From: Lysobacteraceae bacterium 2PB
GTDB lineage: Bacteria > Pseudomonadota > Gammaproteobacteria > Xanthomonadales > Xanthomonadaceae
DNA length: 64,000 nucleotides
Direction of reading: 5' to 3'
NCBI GenBank assembly: GCA_005502915.1
Contig: SCMT01000017.1
Location: 24,408-88,407 of the forward strand
Below the pieces are notes generated by a model that saw only the letters and a list, made by a program, of their open reading frames with translations, ran no database searches and was not told the DNA's origin. Positions 39,304 to 48,765 of the stretch are shown in pieces. The translations under genes were made by a program, and so were the position numbers. How positions within the stretch are numbered: position 1 is the stretch's first letter; every line of letters starts with the position of its first letter.

Positions 39304-41927
39304 CCTCGCTCGACGATCCCATCGCCGGCTCCGCGCTCGAACTGGTCGACCAGCCGCTGCTCTACCAGCACTGCCGCATCGCGATGCCGCAGGGTCAGGT
39401 GCTGGGCGAGAACGCCTTCAGCCTCGAACGTTTCCAGGGCCAGGAGAGCGCGTCCGACCTGTTCGAGTACCAGCTGGAGCTGCACGGCGACACCGCTGCG
39501 GGCGATGCCGCAGCCGACGCCACGGCGCTGGACTTCGCGACGGTGATCGGCCGTCCGGTCACCGTCGGCATCGGCACCACGCCGTACAGCGATCGCGACG
39601 AAGGCCATCTCGCGTTTCGCCGGGCGCTGGACGGTACCGGCCCGAAGGGCGCGTTCGCGCTGTTCAACGGCATTGTCGCCGCGTTCGCGATCGAGCTGCC
39701 GGGCATCTACCGCATCACCATGCGACCGGCGGCCTGGCGCATGGGCCTGACCAACCGCTATCGCGTGTTCACCCAGAAGAGCATCTGCGACGTGCTCGAA
39801 CAGCTGTGCCGCGAACACGGCGTGGAGGCCTCGTTCTCGGGCCTGAAGGGCAGCGACAACCTCGCCACCTGCCGCGTGCAGGACTGGTTCCAGGCCGGCG
39901 AAACCGATCTGGACTTCCTGCGCCGGCTGATGTCGAAGGCGCACATCTACTACTACTTCCGCCACGAGGCCGACCGCCACGTGATGGTGTTCGACAACCG
40001 GCCGACCTATCCGCCGGCGATTCCCGGCGACACCGCGCTGCGCTACACCTGGACCGCCACCGACGCGCTGGGCATGCACCAGGGCGATGTGGTCTCGCAG
40101 TACAGCTACCAGCAGTCGCTCGGCGTCAGCGGCGTGCAGGGCATCTTCACCCTGCAGACCGAAGCCTGGGACGTGACCCAGCCGGGCGATCCGCTGGCCA
40201 GCTTCACCACCTTCCGTGCCGACAGCCGGCCCGACACCGGCGACCTGCCGTTCCGCCAGCACAAGGTGGTGCAGTACGGCTTCAGCACCGCGCAGGTGCG
40301 CGAATTCGCGCAGGCCACCGAATCGGCGATCCGCAGCGGCGAACGCCAGTTCAGTGGGGCGAGTTTCTGCCCGCTGCTGCGCGCCGGCCATCGGTTCCGC
40401 ATGGAAACCGACATGCCGGAGGTGCGGCCCGAGCTCAACGGCGTGGAGTTCGTGCTCACCCAGGTGCAGCACGAGTCGGTGCTCGACGGCGAGTACAACA
40501 ACCACTTCTCCGCGACGACGGCGGACGGCCTGATCTCCGCCACGGGCCTGCAGGATACCCAGCAGGGCGTGGTCCTCGCGCACGTGGCCTCGCCCGGCGG
40601 CGACGATGCCGTGCAGCATTGGCCGTACTACATCCCCGACGATTTCAGCCTCGGCCGCAACTGGCTGGAGGACAGCCAGGGCGTGCACAAGCGCCTACAC
40701 GCCAAGGGCGTGTACGTCCGCTTCGCCACCGATCCGCCGGGGACGCCGCCGGTATGGGTGAAGCTGGCCGCGCACATGCAGACGATCCCGGAAGTCGGCG
40801 CCTGCGTCTGGGTGTCGCGCGCCAACGACGAATCGGAAATCCCCGAGATCCAGAACATGGTCCAGGCCGATGGGACGAAGACCATCACCGACTCGGGCTG
40901 GACCGCGCGCAGCCAGGTCGGCAACAGCTTCTCCACGAACTACGGCGATTCGCGCAGCATCCACTTCGGCCAGCCCTGGTCGCGCGCCGATGTCGATGCC
41001 GCGGTCAAGCTGGTCGAGGCCGCCTATGGCAGGAAGATCTTCCGCGACGCCTCGTATTCGCGCGGCGGCAGCTATGGCTATTCGACCTCGGAGCAGGGCG
41101 CCGACGGCATGCTCAGCGAGTCGTGGTCGTACGGCTCCACCTACGGCAACAGCTGGGGCAAGGAACAGATCAGCTTCAGCGCCACGGGCACCAGTCACCA
41201 CCAGTCGGTGGTCGGCAAGTACAAGCCGGGCGATGCCGATGCCAGGCAGGTCGACGATGCCGATGCCAAGGCTGCGGTGCAATCGTCGATCTCCACGGTC
41301 TGGGGCGACACCTACGCGAAGAGCACGAGCAACGGCAAGACCAGGTCGATCGCGACCTATACCGGCGAGGTGAGCAACGAGAGCACGCACAAGGGCAAGG
41401 TCACCAGCAAGACCGAGATCTTCGCCGACTCCGAGAACACCTCGAAGATCACCGGCACCGCGACCAACCGCAGCACGCACAACATCGAGCACAACTTCAG
41501 CACCGTGAACGCGCAGAGCACGTCGAGCGCGATCGGGGCGAGCAACACCAACAGCGCCGTCGGTGTCAGCAACAGCAACAGCGTGACGGGGGTGCACAAC
41601 GCCAACGAAGCGGTGGCAGTCAGCATCGCCCTGTCCGCGACCGGTGCATCCACGCGCAACAGCCTGCTCGGCATCAGCGCGGATGCCACCCTGCAGGGCA
41701 TGGCGAACAACCTGAACATCCTCGGCATGGAGAACCGCCTGACCGTCACGGGTTCGTCCAACCATCTCAGCGTCACGGGGGATTCCAGCTCGGTCAGCGT
41801 GACCGGTTCCAGCACGGTGGTCGAGGTCGCGGGCCCCGGCGTGCACGTCTCGGCGAAGTCGCCGCAGGCGAAGATCGACCTCGACGGACCGGTGATGCAG
41901 ATCCCGGTCATCGTCCTGGTGCTCTGA
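39300..41927 (+). CDS. vgrG: T6SS spike protein VgrG (TssI) with long S/T/N-rich C-terminal extension
   Basis: 875 residues. Residues about 20-420 are the gp27-like part (CRVQDWFQAGETDLDFLRRLMSKAHIYYYF), about 420-570 the gp5-like OB and needle start (VYVRFATDPPGTPPVWVKLA, VGACVWVSRANDESEIPEIQ). After about 570 comes an extension of some 300 residues rich in Ser, Thr, Asn, Gly and Val in short alternating repeats (NTNSAVGVSNSNSVTGVHNA), predicted to continue the beta-helix needle rather than form an enzyme. No known toxin domain is visible. It is followed by a cargo-adaptor module. Confidence 0.92.
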   Translation: MTSLDDPIAGSALELVDQPLLYQHCRIAMPQGQVLGENAFSLERFQGQESASDLFEYQLELHGDTAAGDAAADATALDFATVIGRPVTVGIGTTPYSDRDEGHLAFRRALDGTGPKGAFALFNGIVAAFAIELPGIYRITMRPAAWRMGLTNRYRVFTQKSICDVLEQLCREHGVEASFSGLKGSDNLATCRVQDWFQAGETDLDFLRRLMSKAHIYYYFRHEADRHVMVFDNRPTYPPAIPGDTALRYTWTATDALGMHQGDVVSQYSYQQSLGVSGVQGIFTLQTEAWDVTQPGDPLASFTTFRADSRPDTGDLPFRQHKVVQYGFSTAQVREFAQATESAIRSGERQFSGASFCPLLRAGHRFRMETDMPEVRPELNGVEFVLTQVQHESVLDGEYNNHFSATTADGLISATGLQDTQQGVVLAHVASPGGDDAVQHWPYYIPDDFSLGRNWLEDSQGVHKRLHAKGVYVRFATDPPGTPPVWVKLAAHMQTIPEVGACVWVSRANDESEIPEIQNMVQADGTKTITDSGWTARSQVGNSFSTNYGDSRSIHFGQPWSRADVDAAVKLVEAAYGRKIFRDASYSRGGSYGYSTSEQGADGMLSESWSYGSTYGNSWGKEQISFSATGTSHHQSVVGKYKPGDADARQVDDADAKAAVQSSISTVWGDTYAKSTSNGKTRSIATYTGEVSNESTHKGKVTSKTEIFADSENTSKITGTATNRSTHNIEHNFSTVNAQSTSSAIGASNTNSAVGVSNSNSVTGVHNANEAVAVSIALSATGASTRNSLLGISADATLQGMANNLNILGMENRLTVTGSSNHLSVTGDSSSVSVTGSSTVVEVAGPGVHVSAKSPQAKIDLDGPVMQIPVIVLVL

Positions 41928-41939
41928 GCGGAGCCGCGC

Positions 41940-44597
41940 ATGAAGATCGTCAAGCCGCTCACGCTCGGGGTCCTGCAACAGCCGTACCGGTATCGCGGCG
42001 CGCATCGCCTCGCCGTGGCCACGCTCGGCTTCTTCGCCCTGGGTCGCGACGACGAGCGCCTGCTGACCGAGAACCTGCAGTGGCCGAAGGTGCTCAGGCA
42101 GATCCCGGCCGGTCAGGCGCTGGACCACATCCTGCCCAAGGCCCATGCCGAGGTCATGCTCAGCGGCAGCGCGCACGCGCCGAAGCCGGTGCCGCGCATG
42201 CAGGTGCGCCTGCAGTGCGGACCGATCGACAAGCGCATCGACGTGATCGGCGACCGGCGCTGGGAACGCATGTGGTACGGCCGCGTCTGCATCCGCGCGC
42301 CGAAACCGTTCACGACCATGCCGCTGTCGCCCGAGCGCGCCTACGGCGGCGAGGGCCACGACAATCCGCTGGGCGTCGGCTACCTGCCGCGCCTGTGGGC
42401 GCTGCGCCTGCGCGAAGGCGCGATGCCCAACCTGGAACAGCCGGGCGAGGTGGTCGTGCCCGGTCGCAACGACTTCAGCGTTGCCGGCTTCGCGCCGCAG
42501 GCGCTGATGCACGCGCGGCGCCGCATGCGCGCCAGCGGCACCTACGACAAGCGCTGGCTCGCTAAGGACTTCCCGGGCCTGCCGCGCGATTTCGATTTCG
42601 CGATGTACAACCTGTCGCCGCCGGACCAGCAGTTCGCCGGCCGTTTCGCGGGCGGGGAGGCCTACCGTCTCGAAGGCGTGCATGCCTCGGGCGAGGCGAT
42701 CGCCGGCACGCTGCCGTCGATCCGTCCGCGCGCCTTGGTGCTCGACCAGGGCGCCGACGCGGCGGATGCGCGCGAAGTCGCGCTGGCCTGCGACACGGTG
42801 TGGTTCTTCCCCGAGGTCGGCGTCGGCCTGATGGTCCATCGCGGCGAGATCGAGGTCCGCGACAGCGATGCGCTGGACATCGCAGCGCTGATGGTCGGCT
42901 ACGACGCCGCCGGTCGCGTCCGCGATGCCGCGCACTACCGCAAGGTCTTCGCGCTGCGCCTCGACCCCGAGACCGCCGGCCTGCATGCCTTCGACGAAAG
43001 CCAGCTCGCGCCCGTGCTGGGCCCGCGTGCGCAGGCCGAACGCGCCGCGGCCCGCGAACGCGCCCGCGCGACGCTGATGGCGAAGCGCCAGGCGGTGCTG
43101 GATGCGACCATGGCCGAGTTCTGGCAGCGCAGCGGCATGACCCCGCCACCGGACCATGTGCCGCCCCGGGCCGAAGCGCCGTCCTTGCCCACCTTCGACG
43201 AACACGCACTGGAGAACGGCGATTTCGATCTGGTCGAGCTGCAGGCGCAGGCAAAGGCGCTCGCCGACCAGGCGAAGCGCGATGCCGACGAGAAGCTCGC
43301 CGGTCTGCAGCAGACGCTGGACGAACGCCTGCCCGAGGTGCAGAAGACGCCCGAGAAGTCGGTCGAGGCGCTGGTGCAGGAAGCGCTGGATCGCGCATCG
43401 AAATCCGCGCACGATCTGGTCGGCGAACCGACGCCGCTGCCGCCGGCGCTGACCGAAGCCTTCGCGAAGGCGCGCGAAGCCGGGCCGGAGGCCGTCGATC
43501 CGAAGCGGCTCGACGAGGCCCAGGCCGCCTTCGCCACGCTCGCACCGCTGCAGCGCGCCGCACGCACCGCTTCGCCGACGCCGACCACCCTCGATGCCGC
43601 GCCGCCGGATGCCGTCGCCGAGGCGCTGGGTGCGCAGCTGCTGTCGTTCCTGCGCGCCGGCACGCCGGTGGTCGGCCGCGACTTCGCCGGTGCCTGCCTG
43701 CGCGGCGCGGACCTGCGTGGTGCCGACCTGCGCGAAGTCATGCTCGAACGCGCCGACCTGCGCAATGCCTGCCTGGCTGGCGCGGACCTGTCGAAGGCGG
43801 CGCTGTCCCAGGCCTGCCTCGACGGCGCAGACCTGACCGGCGCACGACTGGTCGGCACGAATCTCTGCGGCAGTTCGGCGCGCTCGGCATGCTTCGCTTC
43901 CGCCGTGCTGCAGGCTGCGCATGCGATGGATGCGAAGTGGCAGGCGGCCGACCTGCACGGCGCCGTGCTCGACGATGCGCTGATGCTGCGCATCGACCTC
44001 AGCGATGCGCGCCTCGACGGGGCCGTGCTGACGCGCACGATCCTGATGCAGGCCACGGCACCGCGCAGCCGCTGGGTGGGTACGCGCTGGTCGATGACCG
44101 TCGCGGCCTCTGCCGATTTCACCGGCGCCTGCTTCGACGGTGCGTCGCTGACGCGCAGCGTGCTCATGGACGCGCAGCTGGCCGGCAGCCACTGGCAGGG
44201 CGCGACCTTCCTCACCGTGTACGCCGGTGGACGCGCGAACTGGCGCGGCGCGCGGCTGTCGCTGCTGCGCGCGCAGACCTGCGGCTGGCGCGGCAGCGAC
44301 CTGCGCGAGGCCTGCCTCGACGGCGCAACGCTGGCCAGCTGCGATTTCGGCGATGCCGATCTCACCGACGCTTCCCTGCGCGGCGCGCAGCTGCACCGCT
44401 CGCTGTTCCTGCGCAGCACGTTGACGCGCGTGGATGCGGCCGGCGCCAGCTTCTTCCAGGCACTGTGCCGCAAGACCGATTTCCGCGATGCCGACCTCCG
44501 CGATGCCGTGCTGGTGCAGGCGGAGTTGACCGAGGCCGTGCTCGACGGCGCAAGGCTGGCAGGCGCGCGTCGCGATGCGCCGGTGGGGATCGCATGA
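41940..44597 (+). CDS. DUF2169 adaptor fused to pentapeptide repeats
   Basis: 885 residues. Residues 1-330 are a DUF2169 domain (MKIVKPLTLGVLQQPYRYRG, ERAYGGEGHDNPLGVGY, PGLPRDFDFAMYNLSPPDQQF), a family that acts as a T6SS adaptor linking effectors to VgrG/PAAR tips. A charged helical linker (about 360-560) leads to roughly 300 residues of pentapeptide repeats (A-D-L-x-x units such as LRGADLRGADLREVML) that fold as a right-handed beta-helix. Directly after vgrG and coupled to the next gene by ATGA. Adaptor role is known for the family; the cargo here is not evident. Confidence 0.88.
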   Translation: MKIVKPLTLGVLQQPYRYRGAHRLAVATLGFFALGRDDERLLTENLQWPKVLRQIPAGQALDHILPKAHAEVMLSGSAHAPKPVPRMQVRLQCGPIDKRIDVIGDRRWERMWYGRVCIRAPKPFTTMPLSPERAYGGEGHDNPLGVGYLPRLWALRLREGAMPNLEQPGEVVVPGRNDFSVAGFAPQALMHARRRMRASGTYDKRWLAKDFPGLPRDFDFAMYNLSPPDQQFAGRFAGGEAYRLEGVHASGEAIAGTLPSIRPRALVLDQGADAADAREVALACDTVWFFPEVGVGLMVHRGEIEVRDSDALDIAALMVGYDAAGRVRDAAHYRKVFALRLDPETAGLHAFDESQLAPVLGPRAQAERAAARERARATLMAKRQAVLDATMAEFWQRSGMTPPPDHVPPRAEAPSLPTFDEHALENGDFDLVELQAQAKALADQAKRDADEKLAGLQQTLDERLPEVQKTPEKSVEALVQEALDRASKSAHDLVGEPTPLPPALTEAFAKAREAGPEAVDPKRLDEAQAAFATLAPLQRAARTASPTPTTLDAAPPDAVAEALGAQLLSFLRAGTPVVGRDFAGACLRGADLRGADLREVMLERADLRNACLAGADLSKAALSQACLDGADLTGARLVGTNLCGSSARSACFASAVLQAAHAMDAKWQAADLHGAVLDDALMLRIDLSDARLDGAVLTRTILMQATAPRSRWVGTRWSMTVAASADFTGACFDGASLTRSVLMDAQLAGSHWQGATFLTVYAGGRANWRGARLSLLRAQTCGWRGSDLREACLDGATLASCDFGDADLTDASLRGAQLHRSLFLRSTLTRVDAAGASFFQALCRKTDFRDADLRDAVLVQAELTEAVLDGARLAGARRDAPVGIA

Positions 44598-45763
44598 GCC
44601 AGGCCGCCGCCAACGTGACCATTCCCGAGATGCCGCGCATGACGCCGCTGCCCGCGCGCGTCGCGTCGTCGGCAGGCCTCCCGCAGGCCGACTGGGCGTC
44701 GATCGAATCGGCGCTGCTGCTTTCTCGTCCGGTCTCCGCGGTCTCGCTGCGCGCGATCGACCTGCGCGGCCGTGCGCTGGCCGGCGCCGTGTTCGAAGGC
44801 TGCGACCTGCGCGAGATGGATCTCGACGGCTGCGACCTCGGCCGAGTGACCTTCATCGACTGCCTGCTTGCCGGCGCGGACCTGCGCGGCACCGTGCTGT
44901 CCGAAACGACCTGCGTGCGCTGCGACCTGTCCGATGCGCGCATGCCGCAGGGCGTGCCGTCGCGGCTGGTGCTGGTCGATTGCAAGCTCGCGCGTTCGGC
45001 GTGGACGGGCGCGCACCTGGACCGCAGCGCCGCCAGCCAGTGCGATTTCGGCGACGCGGACCTGCGCGCGCTGCGCCTAGAGCGCACTGTGCTGTGGAAG
45101 CCCGCCCTGGGTGGCGCCGACATGCGTGGTGCGATCTTCGACCAGGCCGCGCTGTGCGACACCGACCTGCGCCGCACGCGGCTGGAGGGCGTGCAGGGCG
45201 AGCATGCGGTGCTGATGAAGAACGACCTGCGCGGGCGTTCGCTGGCCGGCGCGACGCTGCGTCGCTGCCAGCTGCAGGGCAGCGACCTGCGCGGTGCGGA
45301 CCTGACTGGCGTCGATCTGTCGGAATCGGGCTGCATCCAGGTCGATTTCAGCGGCGCCATGCTCACCGGCCTGCAGGCGCCGCGCGCGATCTTCCTCTCG
45401 GCACGCTTCGATGGCGTCGTGCTGCGCGGCAGCGACCTGCAGGCCGCGATGTTCCATGCGGCCGTGATCGAGAACACCCGCTTCGAGGGCTGCACGATGC
45501 GCGAGAGCAGCTGGGAGAAGAGCCGCATGCGCGAGGTCGCGTTCAGCGGCTGCGACCTGCGCTGGGCGCGCTTCGACCATGCGCGTTTCGACGACGGCAC
45601 GATCGAACGCAGCCGCATGCAGCACAGCCGCCTGCACGGCGCGCAGTGGTCGAACGTCCGCCTGCGCGGCGTGTCCCGACGCGGACAGACCGGCACCGAC
45701 AAGGCCCTGCTCGCGATCGAAGCCCCCACCCTGGACCTGGAGACCCTGCCATGCGCACCGTGA
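44594..45763 (+). CDS. Pentapeptide repeat protein
   Basis: 389 residues, almost wholly pentapeptide repeats from about residue 50 to 360 (VFEGCDLREMDLDGCDLGRV, LRGADLTGVDLSES). Sequence style matches the C-terminal half of the preceding DUF2169 protein, suggesting duplication and splitting. Many T6SS clusters of the DUF2169/DUF3540/DUF4150 type carry such a partner, probably a structural part of the tip-cargo complex. Overlaps its neighbours at both ends. Confidence 0.87.
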   Translation: MSQAAANVTIPEMPRMTPLPARVASSAGLPQADWASIESALLLSRPVSAVSLRAIDLRGRALAGAVFEGCDLREMDLDGCDLGRVTFIDCLLAGADLRGTVLSETTCVRCDLSDARMPQGVPSRLVLVDCKLARSAWTGAHLDRSAASQCDFGDADLRALRLERTVLWKPALGGADMRGAIFDQAALCDTDLRRTRLEGVQGEHAVLMKNDLRGRSLAGATLRRCQLQGSDLRGADLTGVDLSESGCIQVDFSGAMLTGLQAPRAIFLSARFDGVVLRGSDLQAAMFHAAVIENTRFEGCTMRESSWEKSRMREVAFSGCDLRWARFDHARFDDGTIERSRMQHSRLHGAQWSNVRLRGVSRRGQTGTDKALLAIEAPTLDLETLPCAP

Positions 45764-46359
45764 GCGAATCGCATCGCGTCGAATCGCACCCTGTCGAATC
45801 GATGCCGCCGCGCGGCGTCGCGCCGCCGGCTGGGCCGGGCGCAAGCCCGGCCGCCGATCTGTTCGAACTGCGCATTGCCGTGGTGTTCGACGATGGCGAC
45901 TGCCTGCTCGGCAATGGTGCCCGCGCCACGCGCGCGGTGAGCTGCCTCGTCGAGCCGCGCGCCGGCGACCGCGTGCTGGCCAGCATGGGCGCGGACGGCC
46001 GCTGGCACGTGCTGCACATCCTCGCGCGCGAAGCGGGCGGCACCGCGCAGCTGAGCGTGCAGGGCGCGGATGCGCTGGCGCTGCGCCAGCAGCGGGTCTC
46101 GCTGCACGCGGTCGAGGCGCTGGAACTGGCCTGCGCCGGCGACGCTTCGCTGACCTCGGCACGCACGCTGTCGATCAACGCCCGCACGCTGTTCTGCACC
46201 GTCGCCGGCACGCTGGTCGAGCAGGCCGCGCAGTACGTCGGGCGGATGGGCCAGTACCTGCTCGACGCCCGCGAACTGCTGCGCCTGCACGGCCAGCATG
46301 CGCTCATCACCGCCGAACGCGACGTCAAGGTCGACGGCGAACGCATCAGCATGGGGTGA
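45751..46359 (+). CDS. DUF3540 family T6SS-tip-associated protein
   Basis: 202 residues. After a variable 35-residue start, the DUF3540 pattern follows: a beta-rich OB-like region (VEPRAGDRVLASMGADGRWHVLHIL) and then a series of short strands (SLHAVEALELACAGDASLTSARTLSINA) ending VDGERISMG. The family is found only next to DUF2169 and DUF4150 genes in T6SS loci and may cap or extend the VgrG needle. Start at 45751 overlaps the previous gene by 13 bases. Confidence 0.83.
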   Translation: MRTVSESHRVESHPVESMPPRGVAPPAGPGASPAADLFELRIAVVFDDGDCLLGNGARATRAVSCLVEPRAGDRVLASMGADGRWHVLHILAREAGGTAQLSVQGADALALRQQRVSLHAVEALELACAGDASLTSARTLSINARTLFCTVAGTLVEQAAQYVGRMGQYLLDARELLRLHGQHALITAERDVKVDGERISMG

Positions 46360-46362
46360 ACG

Positions 46363-46740
46363 ATGTTCGCGAACACCAATCTCTTCGTCATGAACCTGGG
46401 ATTTCCCGACGTGTGCATCGTCGGGATCATCCCGGTGCCTCTGGTCAACATCGATTTCTCCATCACCAACATCCCGACGGTGTTCAACGTCCTCTACGGC
46501 GGCGGCCTGGCCGAGAACCTGGTCACGATCAGCGCGCTGAGCACCGCGGACGTGGGCGTCGGCGTGGTCTCGGGCATGTGCATGGGCCAGAAGCGTTCGT
46601 TCCTGGGCAGCTTCAAGCTGCTGGTCGGCGCGATCTTCGCGTCGCGGCTGACCTCGATCAACGGCCAGAACGGCATGCTGCCGAACACGGTCGGGATCAG
46701 CCTGACGCCCGCGCAGTTCCGCGTGCTGGTGCTGTCGTGA
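46363..46740 (+). CDS. DUF4150 PAAR-like tip protein
   Basis: 125 residues, PAAR-like DUF4150 family that sharpens the VgrG spike and often carries or recruits effectors. MNLGFPDVCIVGIIPVPLVNIDFS and the NIPTVFNVLYGGGLAENLVTISALSTADVGVGVVSG segments match the family. It is a stand-alone PAAR-like protein without a fused toxin domain, so cargo would be recruited through the adaptor module. Three bases after the DUF3540 gene. Confidence 0.87.
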   Translation: MFANTNLFVMNLGFPDVCIVGIIPVPLVNIDFSITNIPTVFNVLYGGGLAENLVTISALSTADVGVGVVSGMCMGQKRSFLGSFKLLVGAIFASRLTSINGQNGMLPNTVGISLTPAQFRVLVLS

Positions 46741-46751
46741 GCGGGCTTGCC

Positions 46752-47228
46752 ATGCGCACCAGGCCGGTCCTCCGCACGATCGCCGTGCTGCTGTGCCTGG
46801 CGCTGCTGTCCGGCTGCGGCGTCAAGCGCATGCTCGGCATCGGCCCGCTGCGCCCATCGGTGAAGACCGTGTCTGTCGGCGCGGACATCGACGCCAACCA
46901 GGGCAACGCGACGCGGCTGGACGTCGTGGTCGTCTACAGCGACGCAGCGAAGAACGCGATGCCGAAGACCGGGCCGGAGTGGTTCCGCGACCGCGACGCG
47001 CTGCGCACCATGCTCGCCACCGATGTCGACGTGGTCTCGCTGGAAGTGCCCACGCCCAGCCCCGTCTTCCAGGTGAAGCTGCCGAGAAAGGCGCGCAACA
47101 AGGGCCTGGCGGTTTTCGTCTACGCCAACTACGTGGCGCCGAGCGGCTGGCCCGTGGTCGCGCTCACGCCCTTCAAACACCCGACGCTGCAACTGCAGGC
47201 CGCGAAGATCGCGGTCCAGGATCCATGA
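46752..47228 (+). CDS. tssJ: T6SS outer-membrane lipoprotein TssJ
   Basis: 158 residues. Signal peptide MRTRPVLRTIAVLLCLALLSGC ends in a consensus lipobox (LSGC). The mature part has the TssJ transthyretin-like pattern (ANQGNATRLDVVVVYSD, the WFRD helix, AVFVYANYVAPSGWPVVAL). It anchors the membrane complex by binding TssM. A GTG at 46737 overlapping the previous stop would add five residues; ATG 46752 gives a better signal peptide. Confidence 0.9.
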   Translation: MRTRPVLRTIAVLLCLALLSGCGVKRMLGIGPLRPSVKTVSVGADIDANQGNATRLDVVVVYSDAAKNAMPKTGPEWFRDRDALRTMLATDVDVVSLEVPTPSPVFQVKLPRKARNKGLAVFVYANYVAPSGWPVVALTPFKHPTLQLQAAKIAVQDP

Positions 47229-47238
47229 GGCCACCGGC

Positions 47239-48765
47239 ATGTCACAGAACCATACCCCGTCCAACGCACACCCCGGCGCCGCGATGAACGCGGACTTCCT
47301 GCCCGATGCCGTGCAGTGGTCCGAGGGCATGCTGCTCTCGCCGCAGCATTTCCAGCAGAACGACATCCATGCCCAGGCGCTGCTGCACCAGCGCTTCACC
47401 GGTGCGGTGCCCTACGGCTGGGGCCTGCGCCACCTGCGCATCGATCCGGTGCGGCTGGCCGATGGCATCGTCTGCGTGCACGAATGCGACGCGGTGATGC
47501 CCGACGGCCTGCCGCTGGTCTATCGCGCGACGCACGCCGCCAGCAGCCTGGCCGTCGACGTGAAGAAGCATTTCGAGGGCGACGCGAAATCGGTGCGCGT
47601 GTACCTGGCGATCCCGCCGCGCGCCGGCGCGCTGGACGTGCCCAGCACGTCGATCCGTCGCTACGACAGCCTGCCGGGCCGACCCACGCTGGACGAGACC
47701 CTGGGCATGGGCGACGTGGTCGTGGAACGCCAGCGCGTGCGCATGGAGCTGTACGCGGGCGCCCCGCCGGTCGGGCATCCCGCATTGCCGCTGCTCGACG
47801 TGGTGCGCGACGCCAGCGGGACGCTGGTCCTCGGTGCCTACCATGGCCCGATGCTGCGCATCGATGCCTCGCGCACGCTCGGCGCGCTGGGCCTGCAGCA
47901 GCGCTTCGGCGACCTGCGCGCGACGATGTGGAAGAAGCTGCGCGAGCTGTCGCCGGACGCGGTCGATGATGCCCCGGAAACCGCCGCATCGATGGGCAGC
48001 GAGGCGCGTACCCACCTGCGCGCCGCGCGCGAGATCGGCGCCTGCCTGCCGCTGGTCGACACCGTGCTGTCCGATCCGCTGGTGTCGCCCTCGGTGGCCT
48101 GGTGGGCGATGTCGCAGGTCGTCGGGCGCATGGCCGCGATCGGCAGCAATCCGCGTCCGCTGGCGATGGATCCGTATCGACACGACGATTGCCAGCCGCA
48201 GTTCGACGCCGCGATCACCTACATCCGCCGCAAGCTGGCGATGCTGAACACCGACTGGGACGTGATGGCCTTCGAACGCATCGCCGACGGCCAGTACGCG
48301 CGCCGCCTGCCGGGCGATGCCGGCAGCACGGTGCTGGTCGAGCTGCGCACGGGCGAAGGCCAGAGCGCGCACGACCTGCACCAGTGGCTGTCCGAGTCGC
48401 GCATCGCCAGCGAGGACCTGCTGCCGCTGCTGCGCCAGCGCCGCATGCCCGGCGCCGAGGTGCGGGTGCTCGGCGCCCGGGAAGTCGCCGAGCTGGGCCT
48501 GCGTCCCGACGCGATCATCTGCGCGCTGCGCAGCCAGCCGCTGGAGACCGCCAGTGGCATCATCGACTGCTTCCGCGCCGGACATCGCCTGGTGATCCAG
48601 GGCGAGCGCACGCAGGCGCCGGCCGCGATCATCCTGCACCACCGCAAGGGCGCGGAATCCGCGCCGCGCGCGCAGGCCAACCCGGGCGCGACCCCGGGCG
48701 CGGGCATGATCCAGAACGCGAATGCCCAGTCGCATGGCCGCGCGCATGGAGACTCCCATGCCTGA
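47239..48765 (+). CDS. tssK: T6SS baseplate-membrane connector TssK
   Basis: 508 residues. The signature VQWSEGMLLSPQHFQQND near the start is diagnostic of TssK/ImpJ, with VYLAIPPR and the C-terminal domain segments LPLLRQRRMPGAEVRVL and DCFRAGHRLVIQ following. TssK trimers dock the baseplate to TssL/TssM. The last 50 residues are Ala/His/Gly-rich and variable. It overlaps tssL by eight bases. Confidence 0.93.
   Translation: MSQNHTPSNAHPGAAMNADFLPDAVQWSEGMLLSPQHFQQNDIHAQALLHQRFTGAVPYGWGLRHLRIDPVRLADGIVCVHECDAVMPDGLPLVYRATHAASSLAVDVKKHFEGDAKSVRVYLAIPPRAGALDVPSTSIRRYDSLPGRPTLDETLGMGDVVVERQRVRMELYAGAPPVGHPALPLLDVVRDASGTLVLGAYHGPMLRIDASRTLGALGLQQRFGDLRATMWKKLRELSPDAVDDAPETAASMGSEARTHLRAAREIGACLPLVDTVLSDPLVSPSVAWWAMSQVVGRMAAIGSNPRPLAMDPYRHDDCQPQFDAAITYIRRKLAMLNTDWDVMAFERIADGQYARRLPGDAGSTVLVELRTGEGQSAHDLHQWLSESRIASEDLLPLLRQRRMPGAEVRVLGAREVAELGLRPDAIICALRSQPLETASGIIDCFRAGHRLVIQGERTQAPAAIILHHRKGAESAPRAQANPGATPGAGMIQNANAQSHGRAHGDSHA

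Noticed and set aside
40695..44396. 1233-codon minus-strand frame opposite vgrG and the DUF2169 gene
   Set aside because: Antisense shadow with Arg/Val/Gly/Asp-type composition; the plus-strand genes are recognised families.
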